Shown one piece after another: positions 1 through 12,284 of a DNA stretch of 64,000 nucleotides; the first letter of the stretch is position 1, and the number at the start of each line of letters is the position of its first letter. The position numbers and the translations under genes were made by a program. The notes under the pieces are model-generated. The model had not been told where the DNA came from. It made no database searches and was given only the letters and a program-made list of their open reading frames with translations. The stretch is from Allium sativum (lineage: Eukaryota > Streptophyta > Magnoliopsida > Asparagales > Amaryllidaceae): positions 323,735,956 to 323,799,955 of the forward strand of contig CM060922.1 of assembly GCA_030737875.1 (NCBI GenBank), in the 5' to 3' direction.

Positions 1-430
1 CATCTCAGACAATTGCAAGTCCACACAACAGGATCTTCCCACTACTTGCCATTTACTACTCAGTCGTCACTACTAGTCCTTGCTGTGTATTACTAGCCTA
101 TCCTTTTTTTTCTTTTTCTCCAGCAACAAACCTAGGTTTCTCAATGCTTATGCATTCTACGGGAAATTTTCCATTAGTTTGATATTAGCTAATCCCTGAC
201 TGTAAATTGGCAAGAAAGTAACTCCCTAAATATCAACCCCGAAGACCGAAATCAACATCGGATTGACACTCAGAGAATCACTCAACTCAACCAATCTCTA
301 GTTGATTCCAATTGTTTAATTCATAGCTTTAACTTTCTCTCGTTCTATTCTAGGCACTAATCCTTACATACTCCATTCTTTTTAAAACATGGTTTGGCCT
401 CCTTTCTTTTTATTACATTTTTCTTTCAAA
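1..430 (-). repeat. Fragment related to family A LTR interior
   Basis: Bases 225-310 match, in reverse orientation, the family A block that runs through about 36925-37060 in copy A1, including the CCCCGAAG..CCGAAA core and the following 'tactccattct' stretch. This marks the stretch as part of a diverged family A LTR read on the minus strand. Neither end of that LTR is visible and it carries no gene. The right limit is a guess, because similarity fades by eye after about 420. Confidence 0.5.
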
Positions 431-1267
431 AAAATTAAAAGTGATAAAACTTTATTTTCTTCTCCAAAACTTGTTTTCGCCAAACCATAGAAACATGTCA
501 TAATATAAAAATGCAAAACATTTTCAAATCACAAAGCTGGAGTAGACAAGGATAACTATCGGGCTTACATTGTTTCTAATTACAATGTTAATTTAACTAC
601 TCGCTATAAGGTGCAGACATCTATTCTATTCCTACAACTTATTTTGTCCACCTAAAAAAAGTCTTCGTAAATCAATAATCAAAATTTATTGGTAACAGAA
701 TAGAATTTCAAAACTTCTTTTCATATATGAAAACAAACAAGCTATTTATGCTCCATAATATGCACCTTTTTATGAGAGAATTCTTTTAAAACAAGATATC
801 ATTGTTTTACACAATATACCCCACTTTACTTTAAAAACCCAACATGCATTTATCAAAATACTTTTAAGATTAAATCTTGGAAAATACCACAAATCCTTTT
901 ACAAATTCAAGTTCTTAAAAGTTTATCATTGGGTTAGACTCAAAGCGGGTCTTCAACACAACTAGGCTTTCCTAGGCACTTTCACGAATTCAATTCTCTT
1001 ATATATTCCTAATCCATTTTTCATATTTCAACCTTTTCTAGTTCCTAAGGTTTCATTTCTAAACCCAGTAATATGAAATACTAATATTTCAATTTCCATC
1101 CTATGGGATACTTTTCTTTTTCTAGCTTCAAGTCATATTGTACACTTTCCCAACCACCTAATGGTTTCCAAATTCCTATGTTCATTTCTTGAGTGTACAA
1201 ACTAGATATCCCAACCCTTTTCATGTCTAGTGGGCTACTATATGGATTTAGGTTTATATATAATATA
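431..1267. other. Unassigned AT-rich stretch left of solo LTR
   Basis: I see no coding region, domain or structured RNA here. After subtraction of the solo LTR (1273-8020) it abuts 8026-8089, which leads into a primer binding site. Part of it may therefore be the leader or internal region of the family C element whose LTR begins at 8090. Short open frames near 1081-1260 have no recognisable motif. Confidence 0.4.
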
Positions 1268-3104
1268 TTTATTGTGACGACCCAAACATCCCAGTAAAGG
1301 AAAGCCCGGATTGCTTTGAGAACAATACGCATCAGAACACAAACTGAGGAACATTTTATCGCTGATTACAACAATTACATCAGAGTACAAGAATGTAACA
1401 GAGTATGAATACTTATTACATAAATAGAAATACAAAAATATCAGAGTTTTAAATTACATTTAAATAGCAGCGGAAAAATAATACAAATATACAACCAAAA
1501 GGAATAAACGGATACAGAGCTTTCCGAATATCGCTTCAGCTGTAGACCAGGATCCTATAAATATATCTGCAAAAAGCTACTCGACTGCCTGTGTGGAAAA
1601 TATGGGCACCCGAGTTTGCCAGTGAAACAAACTACATGTCAGTCATGGGACTGGTATGAGAAATCTTAACTTAACTATCTAATAATAAGGTTAATCACAG
1701 GACCACGCCGCTAACGCGAACTGGTCTACTCCATTGGATTTCCAGTGCATAAAATAAAGTAAATCGTTTAAACAACGCAATGCTTTTTAGAAAAATGAAA
1801 CCATCATAAGACCCAAGTCCCATCACACAATGCAACGCAAACCGGAGGATAGGGTTTTACCTTATAATGGTCAAAAGATGCTTGATACGATAAAACAGAT
1901 TGAGTATTAGTGTGTATATATGTGGATATATATACATTTCAAAAACAATTTCAATCATAATGTATTAATCATAGAAGGCATAGTACCCCATCCTACTATG
2001 TCGCCATACTAGTTCTACAATCAAAACCGCAAGGTCGTAATGGAAATTGGATTTCCATCATGAGTCGAGGCTAGGGGCAAGCTCCTCTCCAATTCGAGAC
2101 ACTCTAGCAAATGCCTCAGAATCCCCCGCAGTGAACCCTTGGATGCGTTAGGGCCGGTCCCCGCCTATCGGCAGTGGATTAGTTATGCCTGAACACACGT
2201 TTCCCGGTTCCTTTGAACCTATAGTATGACCACTAACGGCCTATAAAAATCCGAGGCGCCTCAAAATCCATCATCCACATAAGTAAAATGCCAGCCAGTT
2301 TAAGCACTAACACTACCAATAGCTAGAAAGAAATGTGTGCACTCCCTACGGTCCATATCCCGTTTTTGACTCATACCGGGGTGTGAGGCTCGCGAAGTCA
2401 TGCTATACACAAAGCTATGCCGTAATAGGCTTTGCTTTGACAATCCCACAAGGCCCTTCTTTTCAACAAAAGCCTTGATCAATTGCATCTTGGCGTGCCA
2501 CATTGACAATTCACGCCATGCGATCAATCACTATTAATATATACCCGGGTGTTAAGTAGAGAATAAATCCTCCACCACCAAACAGACATACATTAACAGA
2601 AACCGATTAAATTCACACGGAACGAAATCCAATGTCAGACACGCATCCATTTATTAGCTTATGCTCTGGGTCTGAGCGAAAACCAAATCCGAACAATCAA
2701 CAATAGTCCGGACGGCCACCACTGAAGCCCCTTCAAGGTAGCTACTCTCATCATGGGTCTCAGTAGCAACACATCCATTCGATGTGAAGATCGTCGGTCT
2801 TCAAACACCGTCTTCATCTTCGATTCTTCATCGTCGTAGTAATTATTCGGAATGGGTTGAACCCGGTCTTTCTGAATAACTCGTGTATTTTATAATAAAA
2901 TCAAGTACTGTAAAAGCACACCCAATGTCTCATTCCAATCCAGAATATTCTTTTAAATAAAATATTCACATTATCTTATCAAAGATAAATTCTTCAAATT
3001 TATTCTTAAATCTTTCTTTTAAAGATTTATTAAAAACCCAATTTGGTTTTACTATCAAAAATCATTATTCAATGATTATTTAAATTTAAGGAATTAATCT
3101 TATT

Positions 3105-3610
3105 CTTAACTGGGTTATAGAACTAATGTCATTTAAAACATAGTTCACAGTAAACCCAAAATCGTCTTTCATAAAATATGGAATCTTCACATAAATCAAA
3201 TCAGTATATAACCGTTATAAATTTCTGTATCCGACCAATAATATAAATGGAATAATGGCAAAGCCTCTTAAATTCCATAAGTAGCATCGGTCTTCTTTTA
3301 CAGAAGCTTATCTCAGTTATAATTAATTCGAATTCTATTCAATTCCAATTTAATATATTAAATTGGAAAACTTTACTTTTGGAAATTTCCTATTTAAATC
3401 TTAATAAAAGATTTATATAATCCAAATCATATTTTTTTACTGTCAGTTGGGTTAAAGAGCAAGTGTCGCTTAAAAACACAGCTCACAATGAACCCAACTC
3501 GCATTTCATCTTATTTCAATTGAAAACTTTAATAATCTAAATTAAAAGATTATTCTTCCATACGGGGTTTAAGAACAGTGTTATTTAAGACACTATTCAC
3601 GACAAACCCA
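3105..3610 (-). repeat. Three copies of a hairpin module in solo LTR
   Basis: Around 3113-3160, 3448-3497 and 3563-3610 the same imperfect hairpin recurs: arms GGGTT..AACCC enclosing a second pair of arms around ACACTGTTC-like sequence. The same module is repeated in A1 (40545-40935) and A2 (49770-50025). Function is unknown. Confidence 0.7.
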
Positions 3611-4199
3611 AAATCCAATTTATTTAATTTAAATTCAATTAAATATTAAATAATTGGAAAACTTCATTAAATCTAAATTTAATGACTAATCCTAGTTGAT
3701 AACTGGTTTACTTCAATAAAGATATATTTTTCTAAAATATATTCTTCATCTAAAATATTCATTTTCTAAAATAATCTTTTTCTAGAATATTCTTTATTGG
3801 AATGTGACTCAATCAACAACCATATATTGTACGTAATCAACAATCATGATAAATAATTATCACACATCCAAATAACAACCAAAGTGGATTCTACACTAAA
3901 TATTAGGACTAGTGTAGATCAGATATCATCCCAACACCCGTGTGGGGTTTCATTCAACAATCAAATAATAAATTATCTGTGCACTTGGGCGATGTGTAAA
4001 AATTATCGTCCCAATCACATAAACAAGTCGGGTAACTTGTAAATGGAAGTGTAATATTCAGTTTGAATATACTAACATTATATTTAACACGTCACACATT
4101 TCAACAACACAGAAAAACATCTTAATTCTTTTTATTGCGAAAAAATGATAATAAAAGTCTAGCCTTTTATTCCCATTCTTTATATTGTTGAAAAACGAC

Positions 4200-6350
4200 A
4201 ATAAAAATCTTAACTCTTATTTATTGACCACAATGTACATTTTTACTCTCATTCGTTTTAAATGACAAAGTGAATATTTTACTACATTCTTTTTAAAATG
4301 ACAAAAATGTCTCTTTTATTCCAATTCTTTTAAAGTGACAAAAACTGTAATTTTGTCAAATTTCTTTTAATGTACAAAATATGATACTTTTGTCAAATTT
4401 CTTTCAATGTAACAAAATATGATAATTTTGTCTAATCTTTTCAATGTAAACCAAAAATGTCATTTTTGTCTTTATTCTTTTAAAGTGACAAAAATGTCCA
4501 TTTTTACTTCATTCTTTCAAAGTGGCAAAATGAATGTTTTCTAATTTATTTTTCTAAAATGACAAAAATGAATGAGTTTACGTCATTCTTTACAAAGTGA
4601 CAAAATATCTCCTTTTGATGTAAACAAAAATGATAATTTCAATTTAACAAAAATGTGATAATTTGTTTGGTCCTTTTTATGTAAACAAAATGTGAGGCTC
4701 TTGTCTAATCCTTTTAATGTAAACAAAATATTAATTTTGTCCAATCCATTTTAATGTAAACAAAATATGGATTTTGTCATATCCTTTTTAATATAAACAA
4801 AATGTGGGTTTTGTTTAATCTTTTTAAATAAACAATAATGTAAACTTTGTCCAATTCTTTTAAATATACAAAAAAAAAATGTATATTTTCTTTTTCTAAT
4901 CCTTTTAGATAACCAAAAATGTATATTTTGGTGTTAAACCAAAAATGTATATTTGGTGTTGAACTTTTTAAAAAAAAAAAAAAACTTAAATGAATATTTT
5001 CATTTCATTCTTTTTAAGTGACAAAAATGACTATTTTTTCTGATTCTTTTTATGTAAACAATAATGATTATCTTGTCTAATTCTTTAATGTAAACAGAAA
5101 TGTCTATTTTTGTTTAACTCTTTTTTTTTAATGTAAAAAATATGATAATTTTGTCAAATCCTTTTAATGTTAACAAAGATGTATATTTTTGTTTCAATTA
5201 TCATTCTTTGACAAAAATGCTATTTTTGTTTCAATTATCATTCTTTGACAAAAATGCTATTTTTCTTTTCAATTATCATTCTTTGACAAAAATGCTATTT
5301 TTCTTTCAATTATCATTCTTTAAAAAAAATGCTATTTTTCTTTTCAATTATCATTCTTTGACAAAAATGCTATTTTTCTTTTCAATTATCATTCTTTGAC
5401 AAAAATGCTATTTTTCTTTACTCTAACATTTTATAGCTAAAAATGTTATTCTCCTTTATTTAACATTTTATACCTTAAAGTGTTATCCCTGTTTATTCTA
5501 ACATTTTATAACTAAAATGTTATATCTCTTTATTCTAACATTTTACAACTAAAAATGTTATATCTCTTTATTCTAACATTTTATAACTAAAAATGTTATT
5601 CTTATCTAATATCACATTCCTAATGTATGCATATTTCTAATGTACATAATTTAGTGTAATGTTATTTCTAATGTAATCATACTTCCAATGCAACATTATT
5701 TCTGATGTATTATATTATAACAAAAATGCAATTTTTTATTGTCTTCACTTTTCTAATGTTTTACATTACAATAAAACGTAATCTTATTGCCTTCACTTTT
5801 CTAATATTCTATATTACAATAAAAAAAAAATGTCATTTTATTGTCTTCACTTTTCTAATATTTTATATTACAATAAAAATAAATCTTTTTATTGACAAAA
5901 ATATGAAATTTGCCGCTACTTCTTTATATTAACAAAAAGATAAATATTTTGCTACTTCTTCACATTTTATTCTATTTTAACATTTTATGACAAAAATGTT
6001 AGTTCTATCCTAAGGCAACATTTTATAACAAAGAATGTTATTTTTATTCTAAATAAACATTTTTAACAAAATGTCATTTTTATTTTTCTTCTAACTAACA
6101 ATTCTAACACGAATGTTTGTTTTTATCTAACATGACAAATCAAATAAACAAAATGATAAATTTGTTTACTCTAATTCTAATTAGCAGAAATGTTAATTTA
6201 ACAATCCACTGGACAAAGTGATAATTTTGTTTAATCTAATTAACAGAGATGTTAATTTTGTTTAATCTAATTAATAGAGATGTTAATTTTGACAATCTAA
6301 TAAAATGATAATTTTGCTTTGATCCAATTATCTAATTTACATAAATGTAA
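4200..6350. repeat. Degenerate 38-45 bp AT-rich minisatellite
   Basis: Over about 2.1 kb, short units of the form 'aaatg-tatttttgt-...-tttaatgtaacaaa' repeat with drift. The most regular part is 5190-5420, where a unit of about 38 bp (ttcaattatcattctttgac followed by aaaaatgctatttttctt) repeats six times. Arrays near 5440-5620 use an 'aacattttataactaaaaat' unit. Runs of open frame here are a by-product of the repeats. A1 and A2 carry different minisatellites in the corresponding part of the LTR. Confidence 0.85.
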
Positions 6351-6712
6351 ATTTCAACACTCTAACAAACAAATCTATATTGGCACATCACATACAACTT
6401 AATCACTTAGCCAGTATATACAGTCAATCAATGATTTATTCTAATTATTTTAAAATAAATAATAATAAAGATAAATCAGGATTTCTCACCGATCAATTCA
6501 GATCTAAAATTTCCTAAATTTCCAATGTGTCTGGTTTCAGATCTAGGCAATTTCATGTTGTAGTGTTCTGAAATACGAATCCAACGCAACGAGTTTCGTT
6601 TGATTTCGATACTGTATGACAAAGTTATCGTTGTTTAAACATAATACAAATTAAATAATTAATTAATTAAAAATTTATACCCTAATGACTTTGACTAATC
6701 GTTCTTCTACCG

Positions 6713-6960
6713 TTGTTCTTTTTGTTACACCAAACCCATAAAGCTCCCATCTTTGACCCCGAACGCACCACCCTACGATGGACCAGAACCGGATCCAAGA
6801 CCGTCCCCGCCAAGCCCCGAGCGCCGCCGTCCTTTGCCACCCCTCGTCCTCGAACTCGCCGCCCCCAAGCCCCCAGAAAACGAACCCAAAGTCGGCCCCT
6901 TTGGCCTAGAAATCCACGCCCAATCCTCAGCGAAAACCGATCATAGCCGTATGAATTTCA
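6713..6960 (-). other. GC-rich leader cassette in solo LTR (A3 type)
   Basis: Base composition jumps abruptly from AT-rich to strongly GC-rich for about 250 bp. The stretch lies 1.07-1.3 kb from the LTR start at 8020, the same offset at which A1 and A2 carry their own, unrelated GC-rich cassettes. It is open in more than one frame, including the LTR sense strand, but shows no domain I recognise. It may be a captured fragment of a host exon. I see no clear splice donor here, unlike A1 and A2. Confidence 0.6.
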
Positions 6961-8075
6961 AGAGCTTGAAGTGCTCTTTCATTTGGTCTTGGAATTTCGA
7001 TTTTATTTGGAGTGGATTGTGTGTTTTTATTGATAAAAGTTCGGTGATTTTCAGCCATGGAAGAAGCATATGGCGGCTGGTCTTTTAGGGTGTTAGGGTT
7101 ACGTATTTGATTGGTATTAGGACCGTATTTCTTAGCGTATTTATATTATTTAATTTCCAAATTTTCAGTTTAAGCCCATTATCCTTAACAACTCCAATCC
7201 AGGCCCAACTAACTTTGTTCCTAAGAAAATACCCACGCTCCGGACGCGATGGGCTAGGTCCCGTCTACTAGTTTGATCGTCTGAGCCCTGTTTTATTTAA
7301 ATTAATATTAAAATCTTTTATTTATTTAATTTAACAACATATATAAATTCACCGGGGCCACATACAGACTCGGAAAATTCCAGAAAAATTATTTCTAGTT
7401 ATGTTTTGACGATACGGTCCTAACAAAACTAATTTCGTCGAATTCCGAGACTGTTTGAAAAATGGCCTTTTTCTAGTCAATTAAATTTGACTAAAACAGT
7501 CAAAACACATTTTCTTTCACCACGCTCACATATTAATTCGAAAAATTATCAAAATTGAAACTTAGCAATAATTTGACATTCCGGTTCCAACAAAAGATGT
7601 TTCGTCGAAAACCGAGGTCGTTTGCAAAATGGCTATTTTTAAGGCCAATATACTAAATTAAAATATATAAATTCTACAGCGACTTTTCTAAATTTTAAAC
7701 TGGACATAACTTTCAATTTATAAAGTGAAATTTCAGTTTCTCATATTCGTTAGAGAGATATGATTAATCCGATCCAAATATTTCTTGTTTCGTTCAATTC
7801 TGATTTAAAATGAATTCTATACATTCAATCAAAGTTCAAATTCAAATTTTCAAACTGCAGCACTGTTTTAAAACTCCTTTTATAATTAAACTAAATTTAT
7901 TCGTTTTAAACTAAATTTTTTGTCGTTATTATTTAAAGTAAATTATCTTAAATATTAAAATTCCCTTAAAATTTCTAAAATAAAAATTTTAAATTGGCCC
8001 CAAAATTCCGGGTCGTTACATTTATATTTTAGAAAATACGTTCACTCATTATCTCCCTAAGATCACTAAACCGAA

Positions 8076-8087
8076 GCTCTGATACCA
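8076..8087 (-). other. Primer binding site, tRNA-iMet type (family C)
   Basis: On the minus strand this reads TGGTATCAGAGC, the plant initiator-Met tRNA complementary site used by most Ty3/gypsy and Ty1/copia elements. It lies 2 bp from the LTR end at 8090, the correct position for a 5' LTR in minus orientation whose internal region lies to the left. Confidence 0.9.
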
Positions 8088-9524
8088 GATGTAACAACCC
8101 GGATTCAGACAGACCGATTTTTTTTTCAAAAATCCAATCTATCAAAAACCGAGTTGGGTGTTCTGGTATCCTGCAGAAAAAGACAGAGATAAAGAAACAT
8201 GTCAGAACACGTAAAGCATCTCACAGCGGAAGGAAAGAAAGTATAATATTCAACTATTGCTTTACCTTATTAACAACACTGCTAAACCATTATCCAAAGC
8301 TATACCATCTCTGTTATGAACCTTACCTGGAAGTATGTAATAAGGAGGAGGTCAGAACATAAGTTCTGTATGAGTGGACTTAGAATAAACTTTTGTATAA
8401 TCCTACATATACCCTTCAGTTACATTTTCTTGGTTATTAGGTTGTTAACAATGTTAGCTCTCTAGGCTATACTCATGTCCCACTAGTAGGTTAACCTAAT
8501 ACAATGTATATATAGATACCCCTAACTCATCTAATCCTTTCCATGTATATATACAATCCCTTGCCGTATGTCGTACGGGCTTCATCATGTAAATCTATAC
8601 TACTTTAGTGTAGTGCCACCATTCTCGAAATCGTTTGGACTGCCACTCTCGATCTTGCTAGATTCTGTGTATCATCTAAATCTAATCTAAGGTTTACTAT
8701 CGAGTGCTTCCTAAATTCATTTAGGGTTTACGCTACCCAGGGCCACTAGGGTTTATGCTACCTATTGAACGCTTCTCGGATTCAGGGTTTACGCGACCTA
8801 GGTCCAACTAGGGATTATGCTACCTATCGAACGATGCCCCCTAGTCTAGGACACACTACCCAGAGCGATATATGTTCCTAGACTTTCCCCACGTACGTAA
8901 CGTGAATCGTTATCGATGTCTAGTTGCGCATGTCCTCTATATGTGCGGCCCGGGTCCCGTGGCAGGGCTAATCAAGAAACACGGAACTCAGTCGGGAGCT
9001 TTAAGTTATCTGCCGACGCAGATGCTAAGGTCTGTTTTTATCTATGTGTAGCTATGGTCCCACTTGACCCCTCCCTCAACTAATTAAAGGCACCCAAGAA
9101 AATCAAGAATGAGAACTATACGCAGGCCCCCTATGCCCCCACAAACCTATTGGAAAAAACTCACCCATAACTAGATAGCAAGTATATGGTCTGTTGGAGT
9201 TCTCCGCCTTTCTGCTTCACGTACTCGATTGACTCAAGATGGTAGGTAGACGACGACGTGCTATCAAAGGGCTAAACAAGACATCGCCGCCTCACGCTGG
9301 TCCATCCTAGTCTTTAGGTTGCATATATTGCAACAAAGGTATACTATTGGTTCTTCTAACGCAGATCTTAACCTTTTTGAGCCCAGGAGGATCATCTTCA
9401 ACCTCACAGAGGGATAGCAAGAGTACCCTCACGTCCCCTTGAAGCCGCATGCTTCGTAACCCAGACCGTTGGAGCCTTCTTCATGATCAGATGGATGTTC
9501 ACTCCCCCTCGTGTTCTACTTGGT

Positions 9525-9850
9525 TTTCTTGACTAAGGTTTACTACTTAGTTCTCTTAACTAAGGTTTACTACTTAGTTTCCTGAATCGTTCGTTTTCTT
9601 AACTAAGGTTTACTACTTAGTCCTCTTAACTAAGGTTTACTACTTAGTTCTCTTTCTCGTTATTTACTTAGTTCTCTTAACTAAGGTTTATTACTTGGTT
9701 CTCTTAACCAAGGTTTGATACTTAGCTTCTATTACTTAGTTCTCTTAACTAAGGTTTATTACTTGGTTCTCTTAACCAAGGTTTGATACTTAGTTTTTGT
9801 TACTTATTTCCCTTTAACTAAGGTTTGTTAATTAGTTCCTTTTAACTATG
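9525..9850. repeat. 27-bp tandem repeat with inverted arms
   Basis: About ten degenerate units of the form ttaactaaggtttactact-tagttctc occur. Each carries the inverted pair AACTAAG / CTTAGTT, so each unit can fold as a short hairpin. The array is part of the family C LTR. Confidence 0.85.
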
Positions 9851-10136
9851 GTTTACCTATGAATTCAAGCATGACTTAAGTTCTCTTTATCAAATGATAG
9901 CGTGCGGGTGTTCCCCTACATTTCCAGCTTAGATTAACGTATTTCACGGTATAAGTCGTCCCACCCTTCGAGTCTTGTATTACATCTTAAGTCATATTCA
10001 TTTCTTATCCCTAGAATAAGTTTATCTATTATTTAATCTTATTATTCCCCACTTTTCCTTGCTTTGATATTGTTATATTGGTTAAGTTTGCCCATGCGAA
10101 CCCCCAATCACGTATTCAATTCAACCCACGCGTCAT

Positions 10137-10435
10137 GTCAAATTGGTTAAGTGTTATCCAGCAGTTCACATTGACTTAACCCACCCATATATCGAGTTAA
10201 ATTGGTTAAGTGTTATCTAGCGGTTCATGTTGACTTAACCTACCCATATATCATGTCAAATTGGTTAAATTTAATCAATCAGTTCGTGTTAACTTAACCT
10301 ACCTATATATCATGTCAAATTGGTTAAGTGTTATCTAGCGGTTCACGTTTACTTAATCCACCCATATATCGAGTCAAATTGGTTAAGTGTTGTCAAGTAT
10401 TTCATGTTGACTTAACCTTACCATACTAGCATGTG
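10137..10435. repeat. 59-bp tandem repeat with hairpin arms
   Basis: Five units with an exact 59-bp spacing of the 'aattggttaa' anchor (10141, 10200, 10259, 10318, 10377). Each unit contains GGTTAAGT followed about 20 bp later by ACTTAACC, which can pair as an 8-bp stem. A related array with 57-58 bp spacing is present in the second family C LTR at 62510-62680. Confidence 0.9.
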
Positions 10436-11057
10436 TCATTAGCATTAATTAATTATTAATGCCCAACCTCACACATTAGACCTATTGTTGCGGTCACTGG
10501 ATGTGCCGGGCAGGATTACACCATAACTCAATCTAACCTAGGGTTTCAAGCACGTTATGACTAACTCCTCGCATTAGAACCTATTGTTTGCGGCCACTGG
10601 ATATGTCGGGCGGTTCCAGGCAGAATTACGCCACAAACTCATTCTAACCTCGAGTTAGCCATGATTTCATCTTTAGCCTATTAACGAATTCACAAATATG
10701 TTCATGTTCTTGTTATGCCACTAGTGTTAATTTTCATGTTATATTTCTAAACTTCCCATTTCTTTAACCAATCAAACCCAAATTTAATTAAAACACTCAT
10801 GCCTCATATTTTAGGTTTTTGAATTAGATTTCACAATTACTGAGACAGATTTAAACCTAAACTTATCCAATTCCGATTAGGTTTCTTGTTTACCTATTTC
10901 TTTACCAAATTAGGATTTTTATCTTTAAATCATTTTCCCACATGTCCCCTATCCAAACTTCATTTACCTTTCGCGTAAGTTACTCCAAATTACCAATTTC
11001 ACGATCCTTTCCCCTTATTTCCTTGAATTATATCAATATATACTTTGCCAATTACCC

Positions 11058-11300
11058 CAATATTTGCAATAGTAATCATTATGCCACAAACCCCAAATTA
11101 CAGATTATATTCCTCGACTGCATAAAATAGATTATGTGCAATATTTGCAATAATAATCGTTATGCCACAAATCCCAAATTACAGATTATATTCCTCGACT
11201 GCATAAAATAGATTATGCCCAATATTTGCAATAATAATCGTTATGCCACAAACCCCAAATTACAGATTATATTCCTCAACTGCATAAAATAGATTATGCC
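11058..11300. repeat. 81-bp tandem repeat, three units
   Basis: Unit starts at 11058, 11139 and 11220, with a partial fourth from 11301. Units are nearly identical, so the array is recent. It contains no gene. Confidence 0.92.
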
Positions 11301-11749
11301 CAATATTTCCACATTCCAACCATACGTATGTATAATAAGATTTCTTCTAGGTTCGAGATAACCTAGATCCAAAAATAAAAAGGGGAAGGAGAATAAAAGA
11401 ACAATTATTATAACATGAATCTTGAATTGAATTTATAACTGAGGAATGATGAATGATAATAATACTATTATATAACAAGTTTATTATAATTCCACTCACC
11501 TTGACTGGATTGGGGAAAATAAACGATTTGTTGGTGTAGAACGTTGATTTAATCTTCTTATTTGATTGTTGGTGAAGAGCATGAATTGTTGATGAAGAAC
11601 TTTGCTACTTGATATGATTAAACTCCAAAGTTGATGAAGAACTTGTAATATAATTTAGAGTTTTGGGGGCGGCGGCCATGTTTGGTTGAAGTTTGGCAGC
11701 ATGGAGGCGTCTTAAGGAATTTTATGAATTAGGGTTAGGTCTTGCTATG

Positions 11750-11758
11750 TATTTATAG
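11750..11758 (-). promoter_or_regulatory. TATA box of family C LTR
   Basis: The minus strand reads CTATAAATA about 530 bp inside the LTR from its 5' end (12284). The corresponding site exists in the other family C LTR (63786-63794) and in the family B 3' LTR (17067-17075), so position and motif are conserved. Confidence 0.7.
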
Positions 11759-11923
11759 GTGTAGAGAGTATTTTAGAGCCCTTAGATTGACCTAGAAGCC
11801 ATCCGACCCGTACAGCACATCAAAACACGTCATAGGAGCTGAAATCGCCCAGATCTGGGGATAGGTCGACCCCCAGGTCGACCTCCTAGTTGACCTGACC
11901 CCCAGGCCGACCTACCTGGTTTT

Positions 11924-11941
11924 GGCGGGAAATTTCCCGCC
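11924..11941. promoter_or_regulatory. Perfect palindrome of two E2F-type sites
   Basis: GGCGGGAAATTTCCCGCC is a perfect 18-bp palindrome. Each half is TTTCCCGCC, the classical E2F/DP consensus. It lies about 170 bp upstream of the LTR TATA box. The same palindrome, longer by three pairs on each side, occurs at the same relative place in the second family C LTR (63956-63979). Binding itself is inferred. Confidence 0.6.
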
Positions 11942-12284
11942 CAGCTGCCTGGGTCGAATTTCAAATTATTTTGAACTTTTGTTGAATCTTCTAAAGGCCA
12001 TAACTCCTTCATACGAAGTCCGATTTACGCAAACTTGGACTCTATTCCAGGCAGAATTTTGAGACGAACGCAATGGTGATGTCCATTTTACTTAATTCCC
12101 GATATTTAAATTAAGTATCCTTATTTTATTATCTTTTCCGTTACGCACACTATTATCGAATTAATTTTTCCTTCTCTTCCATATATTAATTAATTTTCAT
12201 TATACATCACCATTATTTACCTATCTATGCATATACACATATTTTTATATATTTTTAATTATACTAAAAATGCAGGGTGTTACA

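Larger units (their letters stand above)
1273..8020 (-). mobile_element. Solo giant LTR, family A copy A3
   Basis: This is a single 6748-bp LTR lying in reverse orientation. On the minus strand it begins TGTAACGACCCGG (at 8020) and ends GGGTCGTCACA (at 1273), and it is flanked by a perfect 5-bp duplication TTTAT at 1268-1272 and 8021-8025. No primer site or polypurine tract adjoins it, so it fits a solo LTR left by recombination between the two LTRs of a former element. Its first kilobase (8020 to about 7000) and last 1.6 kb (1273 to about 2900) are recognisably homologous to A1 and A2. Examples are the 'gacgatacggtcctaacaaaact' stretch near 7410 and the terminal stretch at 1273-1420. The middle has diverged into minisatellites. 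Confidence 0.93.
8090..12284 (-). repeat. 5' LTR of family C element
   Basis: This 4195-bp LTR lies in reverse orientation. Its plus-strand ends are TGTAACAACCC at 8090 and GGGTGTTACA at 12284, and the primer binding site sits just left of 8090. It contains three tandem repeats (27-, 59- and 81-bp units), a TATA box on the minus strand at 11750-11758, and a perfect E2F-like palindrome at 11924-11941. Blocks near 10440-10680 closely resemble the LTR at 61472-64000 (family C) and more weakly the family B LTRs. The matching 3' LTR would lie left of the window, so the target duplication cannot be checked. The five bases after 12284 are GAATA. Confidence 0.85.

Noticed and set aside
5142..5399. 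Repetitive 85-codon frame in the solo LTR.
   Set aside because: It is a translation of a 38-bp minisatellite; the repeat explains it fully.
6753..7088. 111-codon proline-rich frame in the solo LTR.
   Set aside because: Lies antisense to the LTR in a GC-rich cassette that is open in several frames; coding status is not supported, though the cassette itself is reported.
10137..10435. CRISPR-like spaced repeat.
   Set aside because: The whole 59-bp unit repeats without unique spacers, in a plant LTR.
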